From Bacteroidota bacterium (lineage in GTDB: Bacteria; Bacteroidota; Bacteroidia; Chitinophagales; Chitinophagaceae), in contig JAEZDR010000010.1 of the NCBI GenBank assembly GCA_023433265.1, forward strand, positions 1-29,129: a stretch of DNA of 29,129 nucleotides. Direction: 5' to 3'. The notes beneath the pieces are model-generated. The model had not been told where the DNA came from, did no database searches, and saw nothing but the letters and a program-made list of their open reading frames with translations. Below, piece by piece: positions 13,533 to 22,390 of the stretch (positions within the stretch are counted from its first letter, which is position 1; each line of letters opens with the position of its first letter). A program made the translations under genes and the position numbers.

Positions 13533-15599
13533 ATGTTTTCCAAAGAGATAGGTCTCAAGGCGCTCAGGTTGATGGCGACTGCAAGGGCGATGGCCGAGCT
13601 TTATGACAATAACCGGCAGATTTGCAAATACGTTCATTCCACCTCCCGCGGCCATGAAGCTATCCAAATTGCCACCGGGCTTCAGTTACTACCCTGCGAT
13701 TATGTAAGCCCATATTACCGTGACGATAGTATCCTGCTATCCATAGGATTTCAGCCTTACGAGCTAATGTTGCAACTGCTTGCAAAAGCTGATGATTATT
13801 TCAGTGGCGGGCGCAGTTATTACTGCCACCCCAGCAGCCGTCTTGCAGACAAGCCCGGCATTATTCACCAGAGCAGTGCCACCGGCATGCAGGGCATACC
13901 CACCACCGGCATTGCACAGGGCTTGCAATACCTTGAACAACACCTGCCCAATCGATTGAAGAAAGGGCCTGATGGTGAACTACCTGTGGTGGTTTGTTCT
14001 TTTGGAGATAACAGCATTACCGAAGGTGAGGTGGCAGAAGCTTTCCAGTTTGCGGCATTAAAACAGTTGCCCGTTATTTACCTGGTACAGGACAACAATT
14101 GGGGCATAAGCGTAAGCGCTGAAGAAGCACGCAGCATGAATGCCTATGAATATGCGGCAGGCTTTAAGGGCCTCAATCGCATGCAGGTTGACGGCAGCCA
14201 TTTTCAGCAGTCGTACGAAGCTATGGCGCAGGCCTTTGGCTTTGTGAGGAAGGAACGCAAACCAATGCTAATACATGCCACGGCTCCTTTGCTCGGTCAC
14301 CATACAAGCGGTGTGCGGAAAGAATTTTATCGCACCAAAGAAGACCTTGCCAAGCATGCAGTCAGCGATCCCTGGCCCAAACTCTGCGAATACCTCATTG
14401 CACGTGGTCTGGATGCGGCCACCATTTATGCTATAGAACAACAGGTAGCCATAGAAGTGAAAGATGCCTTCGATAAGGCGGTTCAGGCTGCCGAACCAAT
14501 GGGTGATACTGTTCAGCAGCATGTGTTTGCCCCTACGCCCGTGGTGGGGGAAAAAGGAAACCGGTCGCCTGCAGGCGCTGAAAAGACCATCATGGTAGAT
14601 GCAGCCCTGCATGCCATAGAAGAACTAATGCAGGAAGATGAGGCCTGTGTCCTTTACGGGCAGGATGTAGGCAGGAGGCTGGGCGGCGTGTTTAGAGAAG
14701 CAGCTACACTGGCTGAAAAGTTCGGGGATCATCGTGTTTTCAATACAGCTATACAGGAAGCATATATCATTGGTTCTACCATCGGCATGTCGGCTGTCGG
14801 CCTCAAGCCTATTGTGGAAGTGCAGTTTGCCGATTACATCTACCCCGGCCTTAACCAACTGGTGACGGAGATATCCAAAAGCTGTTACCTGTCGGCTGGT
14901 AAGTTCCCTGTTTCCATGATACTTCGTGTGCCTACCGGTGCTTACGGAGGCGGAGGTCCCTACCACAGCGGTAGTGTGGAAAGTACCCTGCTTACCATCA
15001 AGGGTATAAAAGTTTGTTATCCATCCAACGCCGCAGATATGAAAGGGCTGTTAAAGGCAGCCTATTACGATCCCAACCCCGTAGTGATGCTGGAACATAA
15101 GGGACTTTACTGGAGTAAGGTGCCCGGTACGGACGATGCGAAGACAGCCGAACCGGGCCGGGATTATGTTTTGCCTTTAGGTAAAGGAAATGTGGTCCTC
15201 AGGGCCAGTGAAGAACATATAAAATATGGTGAGTCTGTTGCAATTATCACCTACGGCATGGGCGTGTACTGGGCAAAAGCCGCCGCCAAACATTTTGAAG
15301 GCCGGGTTGAGATAATAGACCTGCGAACGCTTTACCCGCTCGACGAAGAACTGATATTTGCAGCGGTGCGCCGGCATAGTAAGTGCATCGTAGTAAGTGA
15401 GGAGCAAAAGAATAATTCTTTTGCCGAAGCGCTCGCTTACCGTATTACCTACAATTGTTATCAACATCTTGATGGCAGGGTAGAAGTAGTTGGTGCGTTG
15501 GATTTACCGGCTGTTCCTATTAACCTTGCTTTGGAAGCAGCCATGCTACCGACTGCCGAAAAGGTAGCAGCGTCCATTGAGAAGGTGCTGTCTTTCTAA
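13533..15599 (+). CDS. Fused 2-oxoacid dehydrogenase E1 component (alpha and beta in one chain)
   Basis: A 688-aa protein from the ATG at 13533; the open frame extends 12 codons upstream from a TTG, but that part overlaps promoter-like sequence and is not family-like. The N-terminal E1-alpha half has the thiamine-diphosphate motif GDNSITEGEVAEAF (from about residue 158) ending in NNWGIS (about 188), with Asn in place of the common Gly of GDG. The linker lies around 335-350. The C-terminal E1-beta half starts near MVDAALHAIEELM and includes GQDVG, the NTAIQE segment with the expected catalytic Glu, and VPTGAYGGGGPYHS. It decarboxylates a 2-oxoacid (branched-chain or pyruvate type) and acylates E2 lipoyl groups. 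No E2 or E3 gene is in view, so substrate choice is open. Confidence 0.92.
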   Translation: MFSKEIGLKALRLMATARAMAELYDNNRQICKYVHSTSRGHEAIQIATGLQLLPCDYVSPYYRDDSILLSIGFQPYELMLQLLAKADDYFSGGRSYYCHPSSRLADKPGIIHQSSATGMQGIPTTGIAQGLQYLEQHLPNRLKKGPDGELPVVVCSFGDNSITEGEVAEAFQFAALKQLPVIYLVQDNNWGISVSAEEARSMNAYEYAAGFKGLNRMQVDGSHFQQSYEAMAQAFGFVRKERKPMLIHATAPLLGHHTSGVRKEFYRTKEDLAKHAVSDPWPKLCEYLIARGLDAATIYAIEQQVAIEVKDAFDKAVQAAEPMGDTVQQHVFAPTPVVGEKGNRSPAGAEKTIMVDAALHAIEELMQEDEACVLYGQDVGRRLGGVFREAATLAEKFGDHRVFNTAIQEAYIIGSTIGMSAVGLKPIVEVQFADYIYPGLNQLVTEISKSCYLSAGKFPVSMILRVPTGAYGGGGPYHSGSVESTLLTIKGIKVCYPSNAADMKGLLKAAYYDPNPVVMLEHKGLYWSKVPGTDDAKTAEPGRDYVLPLGKGNVVLRASEEHIKYGESVAIITYGMGVYWAKAAAKHFEGRVEIIDLRTLYPLDEELIFAAVRRHSKCIVVSEEQKNNSFAEALAYRITYNCYQHLDGRVEVVGALDLPAVPINLALEAAMLPTAEKVAASIEKVLSF

Positions 15600-15649
15600 G
15601 CTATCAGTTTAAAATGATTTACTTTACTCTCAGAAACACCTCCTGAGTT

Positions 15650-16618
15650 TTGAGAGAAGCGTTATTCATTAAAAAAAATAAGGAAAGGTGGGAGCAACTC
15701 GGTTCCTCCAAACAAGCATCAGCCGATGACCTCGCAGATGAATTCATTCAATTGGTTGACGACTTAGGTTATGCAAAGACCTTTTATCCGCACAGTAAAA
15801 TCACGCGTTTCCTTAATGCGCAGGCCGCGCGCAGGTATTTGGCGATTTACAAAAACAGGAAAGAAGACCGGAATAAGCTTGCTAATTTCTTTACGCATAA
15901 AGTACCGCTTACGATCGCACGGCACCATGGCGTGCTGTTGTTCTGCTTCATTGTGTTTGTTGCCTTCTTTTCACTGGGATTTGTATCTGCCTCGCGCGAC
16001 GTCTATTTCGTGAGGGAGATGTTGGGCGATGATTACGTGGCTACCACCGAAGCAAATATTGCGGCCGGTAACCCTTTCGGTATTTATCAGCAAGGCAACA
16101 GCTTCTTTATGTTCCTTGGCATACTCATCAATAATGCCAGTGTGGCTTTCCGCTTTTTTGCCGAAGGTGTTTTCTTTGGCATTTTCACTATCAAAGACCT
16201 CGCTGGCGAGGCTTTAAGAATCGGTGCTTTTGAACAAATGTTCTTTTCAAAAGGCCTGGGACAGATGTCGGTGCTAACTGTTTTTATTCATGGAACACTT
16301 GAACTTGCCGCCATCATAGTAGCAGCGGCCTCTGGGGTGGTGCTAGGCAAAGGATGGCTGTTTCCCGGTACCCATACCCGGTTGTATGCACTGAAGCAAG
16401 CTGCTAAAGATGGCGTAACCATCATCACGGCCATTGTACCAGTGCTGGTGATGGCGGCGTTCTTTGAAGGCTTTGTGACCCGCCATTATAAGATGCCTGC
16501 GGTATTCAGCCTCTTAATTCTTGCTTTGTCGCTAGCCTTTATCGTTGGCTATTTCGTTGTATGGCCACTAAAACTTAAGAAGCGGGCAAAGCAAAAGGGA
16601 GGGATTGCAGATGTTTAG
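15650..16618 (+). CDS. SpoIIM-like integral membrane protein (stage II sporulation protein M family)
   Basis: A 322-aa protein. The TTG at 15650 is taken as start because MREALFIKKNKERWEQL is the normal N-terminus of this family in Bacteroidota and no ATG is available nearby. A soluble helical N-terminus (1-90) is followed by about five to six membrane spans (around 95-115, 160-185, 215-240, 260-285, 290-315). The family name comes from Bacillus; in non-sporulating bacteria the role is unknown, probably envelope-related, and it regularly sits beside MoxR/DUF58 genes as here. It overlaps the next gene by 8 nt, marking the head of a five-gene operon. Confidence 0.9.
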   Translation: MREALFIKKNKERWEQLGSSKQASADDLADEFIQLVDDLGYAKTFYPHSKITRFLNAQAARRYLAIYKNRKEDRNKLANFFTHKVPLTIARHHGVLLFCFIVFVAFFSLGFVSASRDVYFVREMLGDDYVATTEANIAAGNPFGIYQQGNSFFMFLGILINNASVAFRFFAEGVFFGIFTIKDLAGEALRIGAFEQMFFSKGLGQMSVLTVFIHGTLELAAIIVAAASGVVLGKGWLFPGTHTRLYALKQAAKDGVTIITAIVPVLVMAAFFEGFVTRHYKMPAVFSLLILALSLAFIVGYFVVWPLKLKKRAKQKGGIADV

Positions 16619-17354
16619 GCTTCTGCTGTTGATCATTGCCCTGTTTGCGGCGCAGATATCGCTTGCGCAGGAAGCGGCAACGGACACGATGGACAAAGCA
16701 TCGGATAAGCACGACACGCTGGCCCGGTTCAACCACTTGTCTTCACCTCTCGACAAGCAGTTGACGCGTTTGGGTACAGATACTGCCTGGAACAGGCAAA
16801 GGGAAATAACTACAAATTGGTACCAGGCTAAGCAGCCAGGGAAGAAGAAAGAAAAGAGTGGCTGGCAGGGCTTTTCAAATATTAACATGGAGGTTGTAAG
16901 AACCATTGCATGGGTTGTGGTAGTTATCGCTTTCCTTGTAATGTTGATAGTATTCCTAAGGCATAGCAGTTTCAACCTGTTTAGTACAAGAGGAAAGGTA
17001 ATTGGCGGCAGTTCCGTGACCGGTGCAGTACAGGAACGACTAATAGACGGAGACCTTGTTAGGCAGGTTGCAGATGCAGAAGCGAGTGGCAATTACCGGC
17101 TTGCCATACGTTACCAGTTCCTCAACCTGCTGAAGCTGGCGTCCGCAAGTAACATCATTCACTACGAGAAAGAGAAAACAAATTGTCAATACCTCTACGA
17201 AATGGAAAGTGCCGGGTTGGCAGAAGCATTCAGGAAGGTGAGTTATTATTATGAATTTGTCTGGTATGGTGAGGCTTCTGTTACCGCTGATGAATATGCG
17301 CGCATTAAAACGGTAAACAGGCAACTGGAAAACAGCATCAACAACAATAATTGA
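16611..17354 (+). CDS. DUF4129 domain protein, membrane-anchored
   Basis: A 247-aa protein. The ATG at 16611 is preferred over the in-frame TTG at 16605, since it gives a clean signal peptide (MFRLLLLIIALFAAQISLAQ). A periplasmic segment of about 75 residues is followed by one span (about 98-118) and a cytoplasmic C-terminal DUF4129 domain, with the typical LAIRYQFLNLLKLAS helix, KTN, and closing YYYEFVWYGE motif. It overlaps the SpoIIM-like gene by 8 nt and the DUF4350 gene by 4 nt. Its role is unknown; DUF4129 proteins accompany MoxR-DUF58 modules and transglutaminase-like proteins in many phyla. Confidence 0.88.
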   Translation: MFRLLLLIIALFAAQISLAQEAATDTMDKASDKHDTLARFNHLSSPLDKQLTRLGTDTAWNRQREITTNWYQAKQPGKKKEKSGWQGFSNINMEVVRTIAWVVVVIAFLVMLIVFLRHSSFNLFSTRGKVIGGSSVTGAVQERLIDGDLVRQVADAEASGNYRLAIRYQFLNLLKLASASNIIHYEKEKTNCQYLYEMESAGLAEAFRKVSYYYEFVWYGEASVTADEYARIKTVNRQLENSINNNN

Positions 17355-18562
17355 AAACCTGGTTATACATAGCAATAGGGGTGTTATTACTATCTGTAGT
17401 ACTGCTTGCCACCTGCAAGCGGCAGCCACCGACGGAAATTGATAAGCGTATAACCCTGCACAAGGATTTTCAAACCCCTTACGGTACATCAGCTATGTAC
17501 CAGATGCTGGCCCGTTACTTCCCGTCATCCGATATTAAATTACAGCGTTCCGACCTGTATTATGATTCAACAACGCATGCAGCCGGTGGTAAACAATTGA
17601 TGTTTATCATAGGCCGCCGTTTTCATCCTACAATACACCAACTGAACGCACTAACCGAATTTGTTGAAGAAGGCAACATCCTGTTTGTATCGGCTGCTTC
17701 CTATAGCAGGGATGCACTGGATTTACTGGAGGTAGAACATGAAAAAGGCAGCAGCCTTGAGATGATGGATATGGGTTACCCTTTCGACTCTGTGCATGTT
17801 GCGCTGAACGAGTACCTGGCAAAAGATGCTTCGTTTTTTAACCCCGGCAATAGTTTCCCTGCTTATTTCATGCCCATGCAGCAAAGCGGTTTTACATCGC
17901 TGGGGAGCACCGGTAATGGGTTGGTAAACTTTGGACGTATAGAAATGGGAGAAGGTTTGTTTTATGCGCACACAGATCCTTTCCTTTTCGCAAACTACTT
18001 TCTGTTATACAAGCAAAACCACCGTTACCTTGACCATATAATGGCTGCAATGCCTAAAGCCATCCATACAGTTTACTGGGACGATTACCTGCGGTACAAC
18101 AGCGGCGGGCAAGGCGAGAAATCACCGCTGCGTTTTCTTTTTTCCATTGCTGCATTCAAAGCTGCATTTATTCTTGCGTTGGTGTTGTTAGCGCTCTATG
18201 TGCTTTTGAATGCTAAACGAATGCGTCCGCCCATCCCGGTTTATGAAAGGCCCCGCAATGAAAGCCTCGACTTTGTGAAAACGATAGGCCGCCTATATTT
18301 TCAGCAAGGCGACCACAGCGATCTTGGCAGAAAGATGGTGCATCACCTCTATGATCATATCCGCAGCAGGTACCAGCTTTCAACTGCACAGGCCGATGAT
18401 GCATTTGTTGAGAAGCTTTCCCTAAAAAGCGGATACGATCTGCAGAAAGTACAACAGTTGATCAGTACGGCAGTAAACCTGCAAAAGGAACAGCATTTAT
18501 CAGAAGAACAATTAGGCCAGGTCTACTTCATTTTTAAACGATTTTATAAACATCATTCATAA
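17351..18562 (+). CDS. DUF4350 domain protein, membrane-anchored
   Basis: A 403-aa protein starting at a TTG that overlaps the previous stop (TTGA), a classic coupling arrangement. MKTWLYIAIGVLLLSVVLLA is an N-terminal anchor. Residues about 35-240 form the DUF4350 periplasmic domain, with PYGTSAMYQML near the start and the FIIGRRFHPT and FVEEGNILFVS segments. A second span is at about 268-290 (AFILALVLLALYVLLNAKR). A cytoplasmic helical tail of about 110 residues ends the protein. DUF4350 looks like a GATase-like fold; no catalytic residues are obvious. The stop TAA shares one base with the next ATG. Confidence 0.85.
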   Translation: MKTWLYIAIGVLLLSVVLLATCKRQPPTEIDKRITLHKDFQTPYGTSAMYQMLARYFPSSDIKLQRSDLYYDSTTHAAGGKQLMFIIGRRFHPTIHQLNALTEFVEEGNILFVSAASYSRDALDLLEVEHEKGSSLEMMDMGYPFDSVHVALNEYLAKDASFFNPGNSFPAYFMPMQQSGFTSLGSTGNGLVNFGRIEMGEGLFYAHTDPFLFANYFLLYKQNHRYLDHIMAAMPKAIHTVYWDDYLRYNSGGQGEKSPLRFLFSIAAFKAAFILALVLLALYVLLNAKRMRPPIPVYERPRNESLDFVKTIGRLYFQQGDHSDLGRKMVHHLYDHIRSRYQLSTAQADDAFVEKLSLKSGYDLQKVQQLISTAVNLQKEQHLSEEQLGQVYFIFKRFYKHHS

Positions 18563-19542
18563 TGGAAGAAGATTTCAACCTTGAACAGCGCACCAACCTG
18601 CAGGTTCTTGAACAAGCCGTATCGGGCATCACCAACGAAATAAGAAAAGTAATTGTTGGGCAGGATGAGATGATCCGCCTCATTGTTGCAGCCATTCTTG
18701 CAGACGGGCATGTGCTGATAGAAGGCGCCCCCGGCCTTGCTAAAACACTCACAGCAAGGTTGGTTGCAAAAAGCATTGCTGTCAATTTTTCGCGCATACA
18801 ATTCACGCCTGACCTGATGCCATCTGATGTATTAGGTACTTCTGTTTTTAACCCGAATAACCTTTCGTTCGAGTTTAGAAAAGGCCCTGTGTTCAGCAAT
18901 ATTGTTTTGATAGACGAAATAAACCGCGCACCCGCAAAAACCCAAGCGGCGCTATTTGAGTTGATGGAAGAGCGCCAGGTTACCATGGACGGTAAAGCCT
19001 ATGTAATGGATAAACCTTTCATGGTAGTTGCCACGCAAAATCCTATAGAGTACGAGGGCACTTACCGATTGCCGGAAGCACAACTTGACAGGTTCCTGTT
19101 TAAAATTAATGTTCCCTATCCCACAGAGGAACAGGAGGTGCAAATACTGCATCAGTTTAACTCGCTTGGCAATAGTGATGTATTCGCAGTTATCGCGCCT
19201 GTGCTGCAAAAAGAGAATTTATTAGCTGCTCGTAACCTGGTGAAGCAGGTAATATGCGAGGAGAAACTGGTACAGTTTATCGCACGCATCATTGTGTCGA
19301 CCCGCAACCATAAATCGCTTTTCCTTGGGGCTTCACCGCGCGCCTCACTCGCACTCATGAATGCCTCCAAAGCCATTGCTTCGATAGCAGGGAGGGATTT
19401 TGTAACGCCGGACGATATCGTGTATGCTGCCATCCCCGTGCTTAGCCACCGCGTGTTGTTGACGCCGGAAAAAGAGATGGAAGGCTCGACGGCGCAGGAC
19501 GTAATCAGGCAGATAGTACAAAGCCAGGAAATACCCCGTTAG
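18562..19542 (+). CDS. MoxR family AAA+ ATPase
   Basis: A 326-aa protein. Walker A GAPGLAKT is at 55-62, Walker B VLIDEI at 115-120 followed by NRAP, and the sensor 1 segment ATQNP at 157-161 with EYEGTYRLPEAQLDRF, diagnostic for MoxR. A helical lid domain at about 225-326 contains GASPRASLAL. MoxR ATPases act as chaperone-like maturation factors together with von Willebrand-type partners such as the DUF58 protein encoded next. Both junctions are 1-nt overlaps (TAATG before, TAGTG after), so stoichiometric coupled translation is likely. Confidence 0.96.
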   Translation: MEEDFNLEQRTNLQVLEQAVSGITNEIRKVIVGQDEMIRLIVAAILADGHVLIEGAPGLAKTLTARLVAKSIAVNFSRIQFTPDLMPSDVLGTSVFNPNNLSFEFRKGPVFSNIVLIDEINRAPAKTQAALFELMEERQVTMDGKAYVMDKPFMVVATQNPIEYEGTYRLPEAQLDRFLFKINVPYPTEEQEVQILHQFNSLGNSDVFAVIAPVLQKENLLAARNLVKQVICEEKLVQFIARIIVSTRNHKSLFLGASPRASLALMNASKAIASIAGRDFVTPDDIVYAAIPVLSHRVLLTPEKEMEGSTAQDVIRQIVQSQEIPR

Positions 19543-20882
19543 TGAACAAACTTGTGGCACTATACCGTTCATTTTACCTGCACAACAAGGCCTATGTGTA
19601 TGGCTTTGTACTCGTGGTATTGTATATACTGTCCTATTATTGGGAGCCGTTAATAACGATAACACACTTCCTTGTAGCAGTGTTGGTTTTCTTCATCCTG
19701 GCCGATGCATTCGTTTTATACAACCGTGGCATGCAGGTAAGTGCTTACCGCAGCACCCTATCGCGTTGGGGCAATGGGGATGAGAACCCTGTGCAATTGT
19801 ACATTACTAACAACAGCAGGTCTGCCCTACATATTACTGTGTTGGACCAGGTACCGGTTCAGTTCCAGTATAGAAAATTCAAGCTGAAGAAGACGGCTGC
19901 CGCGGGAGAAGAAGCGGTTATTTCTTACCAGTTGAGGCCTGTAGAAAGAGGCCTGTATCATTTTGGTGATATGATCCTTTTACTAAAGTCGCCACTCAGC
20001 CTTGTGGTACGGCGCCAACAGGTTGAGTGCCCCATAACGGTGAAAGTGTACCCGTCCTATGCACAAATGCGCCGCCACAGCCTAGAGGCCACTGCTACCA
20101 GTATACAGGGAGGCAGCAGGCGGCTGCGTAAAACTGGCAATAGCCTGGAGTTTGAGCAGATAAAAGAATATGTTTCCGGCGATGATATCCGCACCCTCAA
20201 CTGGAAAGCGTCTGCACGTAAAGCAAGCTTTATGGTGAACACCTTTGCCGATGAGCGCAGCCAGCAGATCTACTGCCTCATTGACAAAAGCCGCCATATG
20301 AAGATGCCTTTTGGTCAAATGGCCTTGCTGGATTACGCCATCAATGCTACGTTGGTGTTGCTGAACATTGTTTTACATAAGCACGACAAGGCCGGCCTCA
20401 TAACCTTCGGCAACCAAATAGATGATTTTATTGTTGCAGACAGGAAGGCCGGACAAATGCCGCTGATCCTGGAAAAGTTATACCAGCAAGCTACAGACTA
20501 TACCGATGCCGATTACGAAAGCCTGTACCGTACCGTAAGGCATCGCATAAAGCAGCGCAGCCTTTTGTTGCTGTTTACCAACTTCGAAACCAAGGCGGGC
20601 CTCAGCCGGCAGCTTCCCTATTTAAAAGCGCTTGCAGCACACCACCTGCTTTGCGTTATATTTTTTGAGAACACCGAGCTGAAGCAACTGGCAGAAGACG
20701 ATGCAGTTACAACAGAGGATATCTACGTGAATACCATCGCCGAAAAAATGTTGTTCGAAAAGCGGGAAATGGTAAAGACCCTGCAACAATCGGGTATTGT
20801 TACCCTGCTTACCACTCCCGCAGAACTTACCGCAAATGCCATTAACCGTTACCTGGAAATCAAGCAGCGTAATATGATTTAG
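19542..20882 (+). CDS. DUF58 (von Willebrand A-like) protein
   Basis: A 446-aa protein starting at a GTG that overlaps the MoxR stop (TAGTG). Two spans at about 15-60 (YVYGFVLVVLYILSYYW; FLVAVLVFFILADAFVLY) anchor it. A beta-sandwich region follows (about 70-190), then the DUF58 hallmark GNSLEFEQIKEYVSGDDIRT with the following NWKASAR. A vWA-like domain runs from about 240, where the MIDAS-type motif reads DKSRH, lacking the last Ser of DxSxS, so metal binding may be lost or altered. It is likely the MoxR client or partner in the envelope. It is the last gene of the operon. Confidence 0.93.
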   Translation: MNKLVALYRSFYLHNKAYVYGFVLVVLYILSYYWEPLITITHFLVAVLVFFILADAFVLYNRGMQVSAYRSTLSRWGNGDENPVQLYITNNSRSALHITVLDQVPVQFQYRKFKLKKTAAAGEEAVISYQLRPVERGLYHFGDMILLLKSPLSLVVRRQQVECPITVKVYPSYAQMRRHSLEATATSIQGGSRRLRKTGNSLEFEQIKEYVSGDDIRTLNWKASARKASFMVNTFADERSQQIYCLIDKSRHMKMPFGQMALLDYAINATLVLLNIVLHKHDKAGLITFGNQIDDFIVADRKAGQMPLILEKLYQQATDYTDADYESLYRTVRHRIKQRSLLLLFTNFETKAGLSRQLPYLKALAAHHLLCVIFFENTELKQLAEDDAVTTEDIYVNTIAEKMLFEKREMVKTLQQSGIVTLLTTPAELTANAINRYLEIKQRNMI

Positions 20883-20949
20883 GCAAGTCCCACAATGGTG
20901 TAAGCGTGGCTGCGGAGGGCAGGGGCGGGTCCCGGAGCCTAAAAATGCT

Positions 20950-20957
20950 TATCTTTG
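20950..20957 (+). promoter_or_regulatory. TAnnTTTG -7 box upstream of ornithine aminotransferase
   Basis: TATCTTTG matches the Bacteroidota -7 consensus fully, but no convincing TTG -33 element is seen upstream. If used, it leaves an untranslated leader of about 135 nt before the ATG at 21098. Confidence 0.4.
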
Positions 20958-20976
20958 GAACCAGACAAAGGAACAG

Positions 20977-21049
20977 ATGGCTTTCTTATTAACTAATCTT
21001 GATTTCCTGGATCACCCCACCGGATATTGATAGCCGCAGCAATTGCGGC
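20977..21049 (+). promoter_or_regulatory. Leader with 17-codon upstream ORF and hairpin
   Basis: An ATG at 20977 opens MAFLLTNLDFLDHPTGY, stopping at 21028-21030. Two bases later, GCCGCA-gcaat-TGCGGC (21033-21049) forms a 6-bp hairpin. This ORF-plus-hairpin order resembles a leader, but the peptide has no arginine or ornithine bias and no T-run follows, so it may be coincidence. Confidence 0.25.
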
Positions 21050-21097
21050 AGGTTCCTGCTTACACAATATTCTCATCTATATTTAAACTATTGACCT

Positions 21098-22339
21098 ATG
21101 GTTACTGAAACTATTTCCTCCAAGGCGAAATATTACCTGGACCTGGAAGACAGGTATGGCGCCCATAATTATCATCCACTGCCTGTAGTGCTGGAACGCG
21201 GTGAAGGTGTATTTCTCTGGGACGTGGAAGGCAAGCGGTATTATGATTTCCTGAGCGGTTATTCTGCTGTAAACCAGGGGCATTGTCACCCACGCATCGT
21301 TAACCGCCTCATAGAGCAGGCAGGTAAGCTAACCCTTACCTCACGTGCTTTTCATAGCAACCTGTTAGGCGAGTATGCAAAGTACATCACGGAATATTTT
21401 GGCTACGACAAAGTGCTGCCTATGAACACCGGCGTTGAAGGCGGCGAAACGGCTGTGAAGCTTGCCCGTCGTTGGGCTTATAGCAAGAAAGGGGTGGCTG
21501 AGAACAAGGCTAAAGTCATCTTTGCGGAAGGTAACTTCTGGGGAAGGACGTTAGCGGCAATTTCTTCCTCCACCGATCCCTCCAGCTACCGTGGCTTTGG
21601 TCCCTTCATGCCTGGCTTTAACCTCGTTCCTTATAACAACCTGGAAGCGCTTGAAACAGCATTGAAAGATCCAGAAGTGGCCGCGTTCATGGTTGAGCCT
21701 ATACAGGGCGAGGCTGGTGTAGTGGTTCCGGATGCGGGCTACCTGAAGGGTGTAAGGCAGTTGTGCGACAAGTACAACGTACTTTTTATTGCAGACGAAA
21801 TTCAAACAGGGCTCGCCCGTACGGGTAAGATGTTGGCCTGCGACCACGAAGAAGTGCGCCCCGATATCCTGATTCTCGGAAAAGCCTTAAGTGGTGGTGT
21901 ATTGCCGGTATCGGCAGTACTTGCCGATGATGATGTGATGATGAACATCAAACCGGGTGAGCATGGGTCTACCTATGGCGGCAACCCGTTAGCCTGTGCT
22001 GTGGCTATGGAAGCGTTGCAGGTGTTGAAAGACGAGAAAATGGCTGAGCAAGCAGAAACCATGGGCAAACTTCTCCGCAAACAGTTACGAAACCTGAACT
22101 CACCACTCATCAGCCTGGTACGAGGTAAAGGGTTGTTGAATGCTATTGTTATCAATCATCCCAACAAGGAGGCTGCCTGGGATCTTTGCCTCATCATGAA
22201 AGACAAAGGGTTGCTGGCAAAGCCGACGCACGGCGATAAAATACGCTTTGCCCCACCGCTGGTAATTACGGAGGTGCAGGTGATGGAATGCGTTTCCATC
22301 ATTGCTCACAGCCTGCAGGATCTTCAGCAGCGGCTATAA
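21098..22339 (+). CDS. rocD: Ornithine--oxo-acid aminotransferase
   Basis: A 413-aa class III PLP-dependent aminotransferase. Visible marks are YGAHNYHPLPVVLERGEG near the start, the EGGETAVKLARRWAY segment, the PLP-ring Asp in IADEIQTGLARTGK (Asp 233), and the Schiff-base Lys 262 in LILGKALSGG, followed by HGSTYGGNPLACAVA. Sequence and length match ornithine delta-aminotransferase closely: L-ornithine plus 2-oxoglutarate gives glutamate semialdehyde plus glutamate, the step linking arginine to proline/glutamate. It is a separate transcript from the DUF58 operon, with a 215-nt gap. An arginase-fold protein lies 5 kb downstream, which could supply ornithine if it were a true arginase. Confidence 0.93.
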   Translation: MVTETISSKAKYYLDLEDRYGAHNYHPLPVVLERGEGVFLWDVEGKRYYDFLSGYSAVNQGHCHPRIVNRLIEQAGKLTLTSRAFHSNLLGEYAKYITEYFGYDKVLPMNTGVEGGETAVKLARRWAYSKKGVAENKAKVIFAEGNFWGRTLAAISSSTDPSSYRGFGPFMPGFNLVPYNNLEALETALKDPEVAAFMVEPIQGEAGVVVPDAGYLKGVRQLCDKYNVLFIADEIQTGLARTGKMLACDHEEVRPDILILGKALSGGVLPVSAVLADDDVMMNIKPGEHGSTYGGNPLACAVAMEALQVLKDEKMAEQAETMGKLLRKQLRNLNSPLISLVRGKGLLNAIVINHPNKEAAWDLCLIMKDKGLLAKPTHGDKIRFAPPLVITEVQVMECVSIIAHSLQDLQQRL

Positions 22340-22362
22340 GCAGCAATGGCAGAGTTTTTGAT

Positions 22363-22370
22363 TAATTTTG
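22363..22370 (+). promoter_or_regulatory. TAnnTTTG -7 box
   Basis: TAATTTTG, a full consensus match, lies 20 nt before the ATG at 22391 and supports that start over the in-frame ATG at 22346, which lies upstream of the box. No clear -33 element; the region overlaps the end of the aminotransferase gene. Confidence 0.5.
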
Positions 22371-22390
22371 CGCGGATTGAACCCATAATT

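Noticed and set aside
15650..16618. Evidence of sporulation
   Set aside because: The SpoIIM family is widespread in non-sporulating bacteria and no other sporulation gene is present.
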